A DNA stretch of 64,000 bases, from contig ML682005.1 in assembly GCA_007922195.1 (NCBI GenBank), forward strand, positions 33,205,354 through 33,269,353, read 5' to 3'. A program made the position numbers and the translations under genes. Shown here piece by piece: positions 35,318-46,352 of this stretch (position 1 is its first letter; every line of letters starts with the position of its first letter). The stretch comes from Podocnemis expansa. Taxonomy: Eukaryota > Chordata > Testudines > Podocnemididae. Under the pieces are notes generated by a model. It worked only from the letters and a program-made list of their open reading frames with translations, had not been told where the DNA came from and searched no databases.

Positions 35318-35664
35318 TACCTGTCTACACTAGGCTTTCATTAGTTCAAATTAAGGAATTCCTTAATTTGAAGTAAAGAAAGCTTAGTTCGAATTAGTAA
35401 AACCTGTGGATTAGTTCAAACTAAGCCCTTAGTTCAAACGAAGAACAATGTAGACTAGGATTAACTCTTAGTTTGAATTTAATAAATTCTAACTAAGGGC
35501 AATTAGTTTGAATTAACAAAATGGACTAATTTGGCCTAATGTTAAAGCAAATTAGTCCTCTGTTAATTCGAACTAATAAGTTCGAGTTTAATTCAAACTA
35601 AACTCAAACTTATTAGTTTAATTGAAAAAATTCAAGCTAACTTTTTCTAGGGTAGACATAGACT
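35318..35664. mobile_element. Palindrome-rich MITE
   Basis: The ends TACCTGTCTACACTAGGC (35318) and, complemented from 35664, GTCTATGTCTACCCTAG form terminal inverted repeats of the family seen at 46370 and 17789. The interior is built of TTAGTTCGAATTA / TTAATTTGAACTA words in both orientations. A perfect 24-base palindrome centred on GAATTC occupies 35347-35370. An internal AATGTAGACTAGGAT near 35448 looks like a further copy of the terminus, so this may be a composite of two elements. No coding capacity. Confidence 0.75.
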
Positions 35665-36575
35665 TCCTGTCTTTAGCCTTGAGACAGATAAATAATTTAT
35701 GACAGACATTTTACTTACAGAAGTCTACTCTTTTCAGTTTGTGTTCTGCAAACATAGTTTTCTCAAGATAAATCATTATTTGAAATGTTTTGCCAAATAT
35801 TTTCTATAAATGATACTGTGAATCTGTTTTTTTCTGTTAGCAGATCTCTGAGTATTGTGGATCTGAAATTCAAAATATAAGCTATTTTCCTTGGACAAAT
35901 AGGTCCCATGGTATTTTTGTGTTCCTGGGTTAGAAGAAGGTACTGCTTGGAATCTGATTTCTAGTACAAACACCTAGAATTAGACGTTTGAAATTTTTCT
36001 TTTATTACTAAATATTTTGGTATTATTTATGGAAGTACTTTCAAAATGATGATCTATGGCTCTGAGTGTTGGGGGTGGGGGGGGATTAAATCTCTTAATT
36101 AGAAAGAAAAACAATCCTAAAATGGGCATATCATCAAACTAGTTTTAGTCACCTACGTCTCGTCGATGAATCTGCATTTTATACTGCTGCTGCTGCTGCT
36201 CTCAAGTGATGGGAGTCTGTGTCCTCCACTCATTCAGGAAGCCTTCAGCAGAGAGACATCTCTTCTGTGGAGAGCGTTCAGTGGACATTTCCTTGATGGA
36301 ATGAAAAAGAGAGAGAGGAAGTGAGCACAAGAAAAGATGGGTAGAATTTTATCTTTATAATGGAGCTGTTTTTGCTGGGTGCTAAACCTACATGTAGTAA
36401 AGGTGCAGGCAAGTAAATGTAGATTTGTATAAAGTTAAAGAACAGTAGGCAATATTACAATAGTTACTATATATTTGTATTTTTGTGTCTCAGTATTACG
36501 ATGAAAAGTCACAGTCACAATGTATCATTTGTTTTCATTTGTGTGAGAAAATGAAAGTACAAGGCCAGGAAAAGT
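35665..36575. other. No gene; a short CTG run
   Basis: A (CTG)5-6 microsatellite lies at 36184-36200. The neighbouring 36200-36330 is somewhat richer in G+C, but no reliable exon can be drawn. Confidence 0.5.
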
Positions 36576-36579
36576 ATGG

Positions 36580-37450
36580 AGATTTTTAGAAACCAAACAC
36601 CCAGAATTCATAAAAAAAAGCATGGCAATCTTTTTTCCTTCAGAAACAAGAAGAATTAAGGCGGCAAAAATGAGTCATGTTGTGAATAAAGTCATGACTG
36701 TTCCACAAGAAGCCTTAGATGTTTTTTTAAGGTTGCCCATGTGAATTGCAAAATGCAAACAACCGTACACCATTGTCAAGATATATTTCCAGCAGCAGTA
36801 GGCACATAGAATTATGATTAGTGAGCAAGTAGCCCTGGCCCTTAAAACCATTCCTGTGTCAAATACAATCCACGAAGGCACTCTTGATCTGGCAGAAAAT
36901 TTCTGGAACCAGTTGATAAGATACATCTCAAGGAATCTGCAGATATAGTCAATGTGGGCCAGCTTCTGTTATCTAAAAAGTGTCAATGGAGTTTTAAGAG
37001 TTGAAGGACTTTTCATTTTGCAATGAAATCCCAACTTGAACAATGGGCAAGGAAATACTCAAGATCCACTGTAAATTCATAATGAATGAAGGTCTTAAAT
37101 GAGGCTGTGTTGTAATGAAACATAAGCAATGGCTGGAAAGAACAGTGGGGGTTGCAGAATATGTAAATAACATGACACATTCTGGAGTTTGGATATGCTG
37201 CGTGATTCATCACCAGTCTTTGGCACAGAAAAAGTTACAAGCACATGAGGCCCTCAACATTACTAGTAAAACTGTTAATTTCATAAAATCCCAGGCAGTG
37301 AACACGCATTATTTTAGTTTACAATATGATGAGATGACTCTAACCACTACACTTAGCCTATTTCACAGTGAAGTGAAGTGATTATGACATGACAAATTAT
37401 TACTATGACTCTTTGAGTTTCATGATGAAATCAAATTTTTCCTCCTTATG
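36580..37450 (+). pseudogene. hAT transposase relic (ZBED/SCAND3/FAM200-like)
   Basis: Across several frames the plus strand reads AKCKQPYTIVKIYFQQQ, RIMISEQVALALKTIPVSNT, IHEGTLDLAENFWNQLIRYI, then CVIHHQSLAQKKL, NITSKTVNFIKSQAVNTHYF and LFHSEVK. These match, in order, the 'AK.KKPFTIGE...', 'V..IPLSN.T...RI...AEDI..QL', 'C.IHR..LASK.L', 'VN.IKS...NSRLF' and 'LLFHTEVRWLS' blocks of the hAT family whose relatives were domesticated as ZBED5-like and SCAND3/FAM200-like genes. At least eight stops or shifts make it a fossil. Between 36960 and 37190 similarity is weak. No inverted repeats found. Confidence 0.78.
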
Positions 37451-37524
37451 AAAACAGACATTGCAGATTGTATAATGAGGCCTTGCTGATGACATTTGCT
37501 TACTGGGTGACATACTGGTATTTA

Positions 37525-37582
37525 GCAAATAGTGACTAGATGACCTGTGAGGTCCCTTCCAACCCTATGATTCTATGATTTT
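37525..37582 (+). repeat. CR1 3' terminus (very short copy)
   Basis: TAGATGACCTGTGAGGTCCC then TTCCAACCCTATGATTCTAT is the CR1 3' end with its ATTCTATG repeats. Fewer than 60 bases are present, a typical severely 5'-truncated insertion. Confidence 0.85.
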
Positions 37583-37584
37583 AA

Positions 37585-39598
37585 TTGAACCTAACACTTC
37601 AAAGCTTGAATACAGATGTGCTAATTGAGGGACTCATGAAGAAGCTTTGTCACTGAACATGTCACATTGAAAAGGGAATTTCTGAGATGTTTCCACTGTT
37701 ACCAAACTTCCGTGCTACTGAAGGGCAAATATTAGCTCACTTGTCTGGCTTGTATTCCTATTTTGATTGATGTTTTGCTGTAGTTGAAAATCCATCTTCA
37801 GGATTCAAAATCCATTCTCAGTAACAGTTCACTCCATTCCAACCTTAAATATCTCAGATCAATATCCCTCCACCCCAAACAAACCTTATTATCACTAACA
37901 CACACCAAGTTTCCAAATCTAACAAATCAGCTATCTCTGGTAAAGTACAAAGAGATCAGTGCTGAGTCTATGAAAGCAAAGTTTCCATTTATTTCCATTT
38001 ACCTCTCTGAAAACTAAACATAGGAATATTTTAAAGTTGCATTCAGTTTGGAAATGACTTACACCTGGCCCTATCAGAGATTCAACCAAACATTGTACAA
38101 CAATGCAGTTGGAAACAGGCCTATTCTTCTGATTAAAATCTTAATTGTAAAGAAGCTGCAGTAATAAAAAGTTGGGGAGTCTGGGTTTAGATGCTAACCA
38201 GATCAGAATTCATTGTTGTAGGTATTGTACAAAAGTGCAATAGATGATATTCCCAGACCCAAAGGGTTTTCTGTAAATGTTCAATATTTTCTTATAACTG
38301 GGTGTTTCCGTGATCCTTCCTGCTGGTAAACTGGTTTACCAGTATATTGCAGAAAGGGAACACCAAAGGAACTAACATGATTGAAACTGGGCAGAGTGGT
38401 CTTGAAAGCTGCACACAATTAGTTACACACAGGGCTAACTACAAACTAGTTCTACCTGTTTAAAATCATATAATAATTTCAAGAAACTTTATTTAGAGTA
38501 CTGCTCTGATCTTGTACAGTTTTAGAGTATAGTCTGTTGTCATAACATGTGGTATTCCCAGTGATGTAACATGACCGTGTTAAGAGGAAAGTAGGAGATA
38601 TAGGTTACAGCCTTATGCAATAGCTGTTTGTGTTTCATAACATCAATATACTACTATAATTATACTGTTTTTCACTGTATGCTTGTTGACTTGTCTTGCT
38701 ACACTCTGTAAAAGTCTTTAATAACATAAAGTTGTCACTTTGTTTACTAGTAGATTTTTCTCTAAAAATCAGCTGAGTAACCCTGAACTGTCTCCTGGTA
38801 ATGAAGAAAGTGTGAGCTAGTATCTCAGAGAATTTATATAGGAAGTGACTTCTGGCATGATGCATTAACTTTGTCATAAGAATTCAATGCCACAGCTATG
38901 TGCTTAAAATAGGAATGAAATGCGGAAACGTAACAAGAAGGGCAGATAAGAGATGAACATTGAAAACACATAAAGGCCTTTTAACTGAGTGATAGAAACT
39001 TTTCCCTGATTCCTTGCTAGTCCATCTAAGAAACACACAAGTTGCATCCTAAACAGATTAATACTGCTGGGAGGAGCTAGCCAGGCACTCCAGCTGGAAG
39101 GAATTGCTACAAAACCAATTTAAAACAGATATTGCTCCACTAGGTGCAAGAGATAAAATGGACCCCCCCCTACACATGGTGTAGTATAACCAGGTAGTGA
39201 TTCCTCTCCTCTCCAGCTCACTCCCACCATATGGCTTTGTGGGAAAATTGCAAAGAGGAATCATAGACACTTCAGCTACAGTATTAGTAGTCACAAAGCA
39301 GCCAAAGTAGGGACTGCCAGACGTTCTTGGAGCTTTCTACGGTTTTGACTGGACTTTCTCTGACCTCTGCTGACTGGTGTGTGCTCCATCTGTCTTCCGC
39401 CATTACAATCTCTTCACCTTAGATTTATTCCACACAGGCCTCTCACTCTCTTCTCTGCCCTGTCTCACATCACTTTTGTTTCCATTTACCTGATTCCCTC
39501 CTAACTAAAACAGACCTTCCCCAAAAAGGAAAACATGTGAAGTAAAAGACTTTTCTCTATCAGGTTGTTTGCTCTGGTGATGTGGAACACACCCTTTC
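37585..39598. other. No gene recognised
   Basis: No domain, repeat family or RNA gene recognised in two kilobases. A small palindrome CTGGTAAACTGGTTTACCAG lies at 38322-38341, and an eight-C run at 39163-39170. Confidence 0.5.
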
Positions 39599-39599
39599 C

Positions 39600-39735
39600 C
39601 CACCCTATGTCTGTCTTGACTATTTAGATTGTGAACTCTTTGGGACAGGGACCACCCACTACTACAGTCTCTAGCACAGTGAGACTCCACGCTTGGTTAG
39701 CCTTTAGATGATATGGTAATTAACAATATACTAAC
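39600..39735 (+). repeat. L2/CR1-like LINE 3' tail
   Basis: TTTAGATTGTGAACTCTTTG, GGGACAGGGACCACCCACTA, CTAGCACAGTGAGACTCCAC and GATGATATGGTAATTAACAA follow the L2/L3-type 3' end (GATTGTAAGCTC, GGGCAGGGACC, CTAGCACAATGGGG, ...). Same family as 9455-9605. Confidence 0.75.
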
Positions 39736-39739
39736 TGTT

Positions 39740-40230
39740 ATTAATTAAGTTGTATGTAGCTGACAAGCAGTAGACATTTGTCAGTAGACATTTAGTTTTA
39801 GTATACTTGGCCTTCATCTAGGTGTGAGGGTTCACTTGCATATTTTTCAAAAAAAAAAAAGTGGGAAGAGGAACGAGAAAGAGAAAGTGAGGTCTATCTG
39901 TTTACACTTGTTCCTGTGTCTGATCTTATTGTCTCAGATGGAAATTTTAGGGTCAGATCTTTAGGGATGGATTCTCAGTTAGTGCAAATGTGCATACTTT
40001 CACTTAAGTAAATCTGGGAAAATTCCCTGAAAGGTTTTTGTGCCAAATTCCTCTTTAGTTTAATTCCATTGGCTTCAATGAAGTGGTACCAGACCATTTG
40101 TTTTTTTAAAGGGATGTGATCTAGTTTGTGATCTTACGATATTATTTATCCAGCACTTCAAACTGTGATTTTTCAGGTCCTGCCTCAAGGAGATCAGGAT
40201 TTAGAACTATGCATAACACAATACTAAGAC
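39740..40230. other. No gene; old repeat trace
   Basis: GTTTAATTCCATTGGCTTCA at 40058 belongs to the recurring ancient LINE-tail phrase. The remainder is unrecognised. Confidence 0.4.
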
Positions 40231-40234
40231 AAGT

Positions 40235-40345
40235 GGAAAGGAAGGATGGTTTTGTGATTGAAGCCCCAGTAGGGTCTCAAGATCTGTGATTAACTCCTGG
40301 CTCTGTCTCTCACCATTTGGGATCTTAAACTACTCATTTAGGCTT
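40235..40345 (+). repeat. MIR-like SINE
   Basis: GGATGGTTTTGTGATTGAAG, then GTGATTAACTCCTGGCTCTG, CTCTCACCATTTGGGATCTT and AAACTACTCATTTAGGC keep the CORE-SINE order (tRNA-like head, CCCGGCTCTGC, CTTGGGCAAG, ACTTAACC). It is diverged. Confidence 0.6.
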
Positions 40346-40544
40346 TGATTCTGGAAGGTAATCAAGTACCTATCTTATTTTGTCATGTGAGTAAGTAGCC
40401 CAATTAACATCATTTGGACGACTCTCATTTTTAAGTTGCTGTTGATGCTCTCAGTTATCAAGAATAATCTTTCTTGAGTTTTATGTTATATGGGTCTTTT
40501 AGTAACTAAGGAGTTTGGTCCTTGAACCATAGACTGACTGGTAG

Positions 40545-42055
40545 ACTTTTTAGGCAGTGGATGGCAGAGATATGCCACAATTGTTGCATAACAGTTCCCT
40601 CTCCTTTCGTTGCTTTTCTGGATTTTTCTTCTCTGACCTGGGCAAGACAATTTTCCTCAAAGTGGTCATGCCTTCTTGGATAAGGCTTCTCTGCTTAGCT
40701 CTGTCTTGGGCTACTGTCTCCCAGTATGTGATGCCTATACCACATCTCTTGATGTTTGTATTGATCTTTTGGCTTCCCCGTTTCCATTCTCCCTTGATGA
40801 GCTGGCGTACAACAGTTATTCCGGTCAGCATGCTAATACAGTGGCCACTCCAGCTCAGCTGGTGTTGGAATAATCAGGGCCTCAACACTGAAGATGTTGC
40901 CCTCTGTGAGGACACTGATATTAATACATCAATCCTCCTGCTTTATGTTGAGGATCTTCTGGAGACAGTGTTGGTGCTGATGTTCCAGGTTTTTCAGGTG
41001 TTTTGTGTAGGTTGCTTAGGTTTTGCAACCATAGAGGAGAACTGGGATTACCACTATTTTGTATGCTAAAAGTCTAGTATGTGTTCCGATGATGCGGCTG
41101 TTGAACATCTGCTGTGACAGTCTGCCAAAGGCAAGACTGGCAATACAGATTCTGAGCTGAATCTTGATATGTTTGCTTGCCCTGTGAAAGGTGGCTGCCA
41201 AGGAAGGCAAAGTGTTCTACATTTCCAGTTCCTCTTTGTCAGTATAGCTCTTCCTTACTGGATCTGATGATTGACTAGAAGCAGGCTATTAGGGAACTTG
41301 TTTTGCCAATGTTCAAGATTAACCCTATGCTTTTTGTAAGCTCCAAAGAAGCGTTTAAGGGCTGTCTATAGATCCTCTTTTGAGTGTGAAGCTACAGCAC
41401 AGTGGTCTCCATAATGGGAATTCAGTTACTGCTGATGATGTTAACTTTAATTCTGGCATACAGTCGAGAGAAGTTGAAGTGGTTGCTGTCAGTCAGTATT
41501 GTATGCCAGTGGCAGACAGTCTTGGATTAGTGTTTTCATAGCTGCTAGGAAAGTGGAGAAGAGAGCAGATGCCAGTCTTGCTTTATGTTGGTTTAGATGA
41601 CAGAGGGATCAGAGGTAGAGCCATTGCACAAGGTGGAAATAGTCATCTCATTGTGAGAGTCTTTTAAAGGTGGAAAACTGCTTGGGCAGCCAACCCTTGA
41701 TTTGATTTTCCACAGAAATTTTGGGTTGACAGAGTTAAAGGCTTTGGTCAGATCAGTAAAGATCATATACAGCTCCTGGTGGCAATCTTGACATTTTTCC
41801 TGGATCAGCCTAAATGCAAAAATCATATCAGTGGTGCCTCAAGATGGTATGAAGCCACACTGGGACTCTGGAAGTACTTCCTCTGCAAGGAAGCAGACGG
41901 TTCAGTAGATTCTTCCTGGTGATGGAAAGGAGAGAGCAATGCCTTGATATTGCCACAGTTGCCTTAACTCTCTTATTGAAAATCATGACGATGTTACCAT
42001 TGCGTAAGTCAGAGGAGATTTCTTCAATGCACTAGATTTTGAGGAACTTGAAGTT
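40545..42055 (-). pseudogene. Non-LTR retrotransposon (LINE) reverse transcriptase and C-terminus
   Basis: On the minus strand, in order: LRNGNIVMIFNKRVK (about 41990), MIFAFRLIQEKCQDCHQELY then MIFTDLTKAFNSVN with the first catalytic Asp (ORF 41826-41593), LFSTFLAAMKTLIQD, a damaged second catalytic box (DHCAVASHSKEDL where FADD is expected, near 41400), RASKHIKIQLRICIASLAFG, FNSRIIGTHTRLLAYKIVVI and PVLLYGCKT (41210-41016), and the C-terminal AQDRAKQRSLIQEGMTTLRK (40831-40550). This is the jockey/CR1-superfamily style LINE protein (TYRRH..LE..HQRCLR, W..AQDR..WR), a family distinct from CR1 proper in this window; clade left open. Roughly 500 residues of ORF2 can be traced, with many stops. 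No endonuclease domain remains. Confidence 0.8.
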
Positions 42056-42059
42056 AGAT

Positions 42060-43250
42060 ATGTGCTTAAATTACTAACTGAACCAAGGCTTTAATTTCCC
42101 TGTGTGTCCATTCCCCATTTCTAAAATGTATAATATCTTGTCTCTGGCTTGTCTATTTGGTTTGGAAGCAATGTGCAGTAGGGATTGTCTCTCCTTATAT
42201 ATTTTTACTGTGCATAGCACAAGAAAGACCTGATCTTTGTTTGTGAATCTAGGTAGAGCTCTGCATAGGACTAATTTTTTAATACCGCTCCCATCACGCC
42301 CTGCAGTACCCATTGTCACTCTCACTTGATCCCACATTTTCTTGCATTTCTGTCCCTCTCCAACACACAAATACCTTAGTTCCCTGCTAAGAAACAAACA
42401 AAGTGTGTGTGGAGGGGGGGGGGGATATAGATACATAACATTAAAAGTTTTACAGCACTTTCCTGCAAACTATCATAGTCTCTGGTTTGTGGGTTGGTTT
42501 GTGTGTGTGGATTGCTTTTGCCCACCCAAACTCACCCTCAACAAACTACATTTTACCCCCTTCTGCTATTAGGGCAGAGGATCTTGTGGAACTAGCAGTA
42601 TGCCAGTCCCACTGCAGGCATCTGCTTCTAAGCATGACTGTAATAATAATAATAATTATTAATAAAATATAGAAGGATGGGAATAGAGAAGAGGAGGATA
42701 AAAGATGATAAATGGTTAAGACATTTGCTTAGCTCTCTTCCTCAAAGTTTCCCAAAGTCATAGCTGGCTGAAATTTTTTTGAATAGCAGTTTCACCGAAA
42801 ATGCATTGTTCTTTATCTGAAACTTGTTTCTTTTTGTGCTGATATTTTTTAAATCAGTTTCATTTCCAAAGTAACCCAGTCCTTCTAAAATTTTTCAGTT
42901 GAGCCCTCAAACCAAAAAATCAATCATTGATCTCAGCTCTAGTTCCAACGGCCTTTTCTTAATAGGTTTTACATGTGTAGAATTATTCTGGATTCTCTTT
43001 TCATTTTCATCAGTGTAATTCAGAGTAGCACCACTGAAGTCAGTGGAGATACAATGGTGTAAGTGAAGAAATAATCAATCCTTGGATGTAAAACTGCCAC
43101 AAAGAAAGTTGGGCAATAGAGAGTATTCAATGGAATTTCAATGAATTTGCTTGGTGCTCATATTTTATAAACATTCAAGCACTTAAATTGTTTTCACCTG
43201 AGTGCTTGCAGAAAAGTGGATTTTCAGCTCATGCTGTCAAGTGTATGTGG
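42060..43250. other. No gene; microsatellites and an old repeat trace
   Basis: A G run lies at 42413-42423 and an (AAT)n-like stretch at 42642-42663. At 43015-43070 AGCACCACTGAAGTCAGTGG is another ancient LINE-tail fragment. No exon or transposon protein is recognised. Confidence 0.5.
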
Positions 43251-43279
43251 TGTTTTTTTTTTTTTTTTTTTTTTAACAG

Positions 43280-43412
43280 CACTGGAACTGCTTGGTACAG
43301 AGTGAGGAACAGGTTCCTAAAACTATTCACTCAAGCGCAGGCGCTCTTCATGACAAGGAGTGGACCTGCACATGCAGCCATTGTCTGTGAATGTGACAAA
43401 GGACAATTAAAG
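43280..43412 (+). other. Candidate 133-base exon by splice grammar (unproven)
   Basis: A run of 23 T (43252-43274) is followed by AACAG, then 133 bases with moderate G+C, then AAG|GTAATC. This is a plausible polypyrimidine tract, acceptor and donor. One frame stays open across it (beginning TGTAWYRVRNRF), the other two contain stops. I do not recognise the peptide. Alternative: the T run is the complement of a poly(A) tail and the block is a minus-strand retroposed fragment. Confidence 0.2.
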
Positions 43413-43414
43413 GT

Positions 43415-46130
43415 AATCTCTGTACTGAGACTTTAAATCTTTGAGCAGCCTAAATTTTCTAGGAAACGTGCTTCAGACAAGAAAAGGAGAAGGTTTAACA
43501 ATGATAAAATTCCTTGATTTTTATCTTGCTTTTAACTGATGTCATTCTCTGAGAGATTTAAAATCTCAGTTGTTTCTTCAAACACTTCCTGGACAATTAC
43601 AGTGATACAATCAGGGAACAAAAACAGTTCCATGTGACTTCATGATGATAAAACCATTGAGTGGGGGGTGGGGGGAATGAGTAAATTCTAACAAGTAAAA
43701 TCAAGAGCAGTGTGATTGGCTTACAGACATTCTGCAAGCAGAAAAAGAAAGTTAATTAAAAAGAGTAAATTATTTGGTGAGAATTATTCCTGCAGTTCTA
43801 ATAACAAGCAGTATCATACTCTAGACGATATGTTGTTACACAAGTGGCTTGTAGCTGTCAGTCCAGGAAGAATTGGTTGCTCATTTGGTACTCACTATTT
43901 TTCTTGTTTCAAGTGGCTGAATCTCATTACAGTAGATAAAAGCACATTAAATATTTTCCTAGTTACTTTTCCATAGTTGCCATAGGGATTGAAAATAGGA
44001 AGGATTGGTCCACACAGTTGATCTGGTTCATCAGGGCATCTCCTGCCTAAAATCCTATCCATACTTCTTCTCTGGAAACCTAGGCTCCCATCCAACTCCA
44101 GGACATGAGTGAAAATAAGTGTTTGCCTCATCTTTTGTGGATGGTTAAGAAGGTTAACTATTGATCTTGAAATGTCAGTAAACACAATGTGGATGCCTCC
44201 AGATATGTAAAATGGATGAGAGATTGCTTTCTCAGAGGGAGAGAAAATAATTCACTCTACCTGTCCATCTCTGTTTTGTTGTTGTTCTTCCTCCCTTCTC
44301 CTGAAACTAACAAGAAGGTACCAATTTCCAAAGTGCCGTGGTTTTGGTTGATTTGGTTTGGTTTGATGCATGGACCTAATGCCAAATTCAAATGCATCAT
44401 GAACTTGAACTTTCTTTTCCCTCCCTTTTGTGATGTCGTCTATCAGGCCTTCTTAGCTTACTGCTGGAGGCATCAGTGCTCTGGCACTGACCACTCAAAA
44501 AAACCCACTCAGTCCAAGCAACCAACAAGATAATCCTCCTGAGGCCTAGAAGGGCCACAGGGAAATACTGACCGATAAAGAACTAGCTGGCTAGTTAGGA
44601 AGACTTGCCTGGAACTGCTCGGGGGCGGAACTGGGTGAGACTGAAGCAGAGGCGGCTTGGGGCTAACCCAGAATGAGGCCAGGACCTCGCCCTAAGTGCT
44701 GCAACTAAGTGCTTGAATTTGAAGTGGATTTTTTTTTCCTTCCCTGTTTGTTTAAAGGCACAAAGATGAATCCTGAGTTGCTATTTTGTTACTGGCTTTT
44801 TAGAAATTGATGCCAAGATCAGAACACAAGCTACTCTGCCCCAGTGAGGTGGCCAACCCTTGTAGACTAAGGTAGCCCTAAAGGGGGCAGTGCAGCTTCT
44901 CTGCCTCTCACAGGCCTGTTTTGAAGCAGCAATATCATTATTAATGCACACAATATACTGGTGACTGTCAACATCATTCTTTGCAGTTCCACATGCTGTT
45001 TATAACCACCTGAGAGTTTGCTTATATAAGCATGAAGATAACATCTCTTAAGTCCTTGCTGCAAAGCACTTCTCTCTGCAGGTCTTGTCAGGGAAACTGA
45101 GGAATGTATCTGAATCTGAACCCATCACAAATTTAATATGTTTGTTGTTCACTTGATTACATGATATTATACAACATGGAGAGATTGTTTTCTGACTCCA
45201 GGTGACTGATAACATGATTTGCAACACAGAAATTGATTACACCAGCCGGCTTGCCACAGGAGTTATTATAGACCTCACATAAAATAGCAGTCCTTCCTTG
45301 ACGGATTGGAACCAGACTTATCCAGTGTTTGCATTTACAAGAAATGAGTGGTGTTAAAGATTTGTGGCTGACTAAGTGGCTTAGCAGTCATTCAGAATAT
45401 TGTGGCCTGGGAGCATCAAGAAATACAGTTTTGTAAGTGCATTCATCTCTCTCACTCGACTAGTAAAGTGTAACCATACTGCTGCTGCTATTAATTATTA
45501 TAATGATGATGATGGTGATGAAGAGGATGAAGTTAGGTTACTTGGGTTCCTTTTCTGAGATTGATGTGGGTCTGGTAGCATGAAAAGTGATAGCTTGCAA
45601 GAATAACAATGGATGAAGCAGAGCCAGTAGCTTCAATGGAGACTAAATGCCCGCTGTGTTGTGTTATTTCAGATAATTTATAAGTTATTTCAGATAACAT
45701 ACATTATGTGCACTGTAAGATATGCTGTTTGCACAGTAATTTTCTGTGGGGAAAAATGGGCCAGACTCCTGGTTTAACACATTCCTGGTTTAACACCATT
45801 GTTTCTAATGGAATTATACTGTGGATAAATTTGTCCTCTGTATTCATTTTAAAATACCAGTATGTTTAATGAACCTAGGATATTTTTCATTGACTGCAGA
45901 TGTCTCCCCCCCCCCCCTTCAGACTTGGTGAGTTTCTAGAACTATAATCCCTGGGGTCAGTTGGGCCTTTAAGGTGCATAGTATTCAGGCCAGGACAGAG
46001 TCACTCTATGATATTTGGGGAAAAAGCTCTGAGTTTACTAGAGAATGCAACAAAGATGGGAGCTGTTTGCACTCTTCATCCTCTTCTGTGCATCATGACA
46101 CAATCTGGCCCTGAGTGATTCCCACATAAA
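43415..46130. other. No gene recognised
   Basis: Nearly three kilobases without a recognisable transposon protein or exon. A (GAT)n-like tract lies at 45504-45530, a C run at 45907-45917. The 44580-44690 stretch is CpG-bearing and G+C richer than its neighbours but unidentified. Confidence 0.5.
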
Positions 46131-46135
46131 CTGAG

Positions 46136-46352
46136 TTCCAAAGGGGTGGCTGTGTTAGTCTAGTTCAATAAAACAAACAAGGAGTCTGGTGGCACTTAAA
46201 GACTAACAAATCTATTTATTGCATGAGATTTCATGAAGAAAAGCCCACTACATTAGACACTTTGAGGATGGAGGAACTTACAGAATGGGAGGAAATTATT
46301 ATTGTTAGTCCCTGATCTGATATTCATCTGTCTGAGCACCATAATTAGCAAT
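46136..46352 (-). mobile_element. Penelope-like tail fragment, minus orientation
   Basis: Begins TTCCAAAGGGGTGGCTGTGT and carries GGAGTCTGGTGGCACTTAAA, the complement of the Penelope tail. After GGAGGAAATTATTATTG it jumps to CTGATCTGATATTCATCTGT, so a segment of about 400 bases present in the 11830-12578 copy is missing. It meets a plus-oriented copy of the same family at about 46352. Confidence 0.75.

Noticed and set aside
38322..38341. A 20-base palindrome as a regulatory operator
   Set aside because: Isolated, short and in unremarkable DNA; palindromes of this size are expected in 64 kb of A+T-rich sequence.
40557..41069. A 170-codon plus-strand open frame
   Set aside because: It is the antisense shadow of the minus-strand LINE C-terminal coding region, whose minus frames carry recognisable family motifs.
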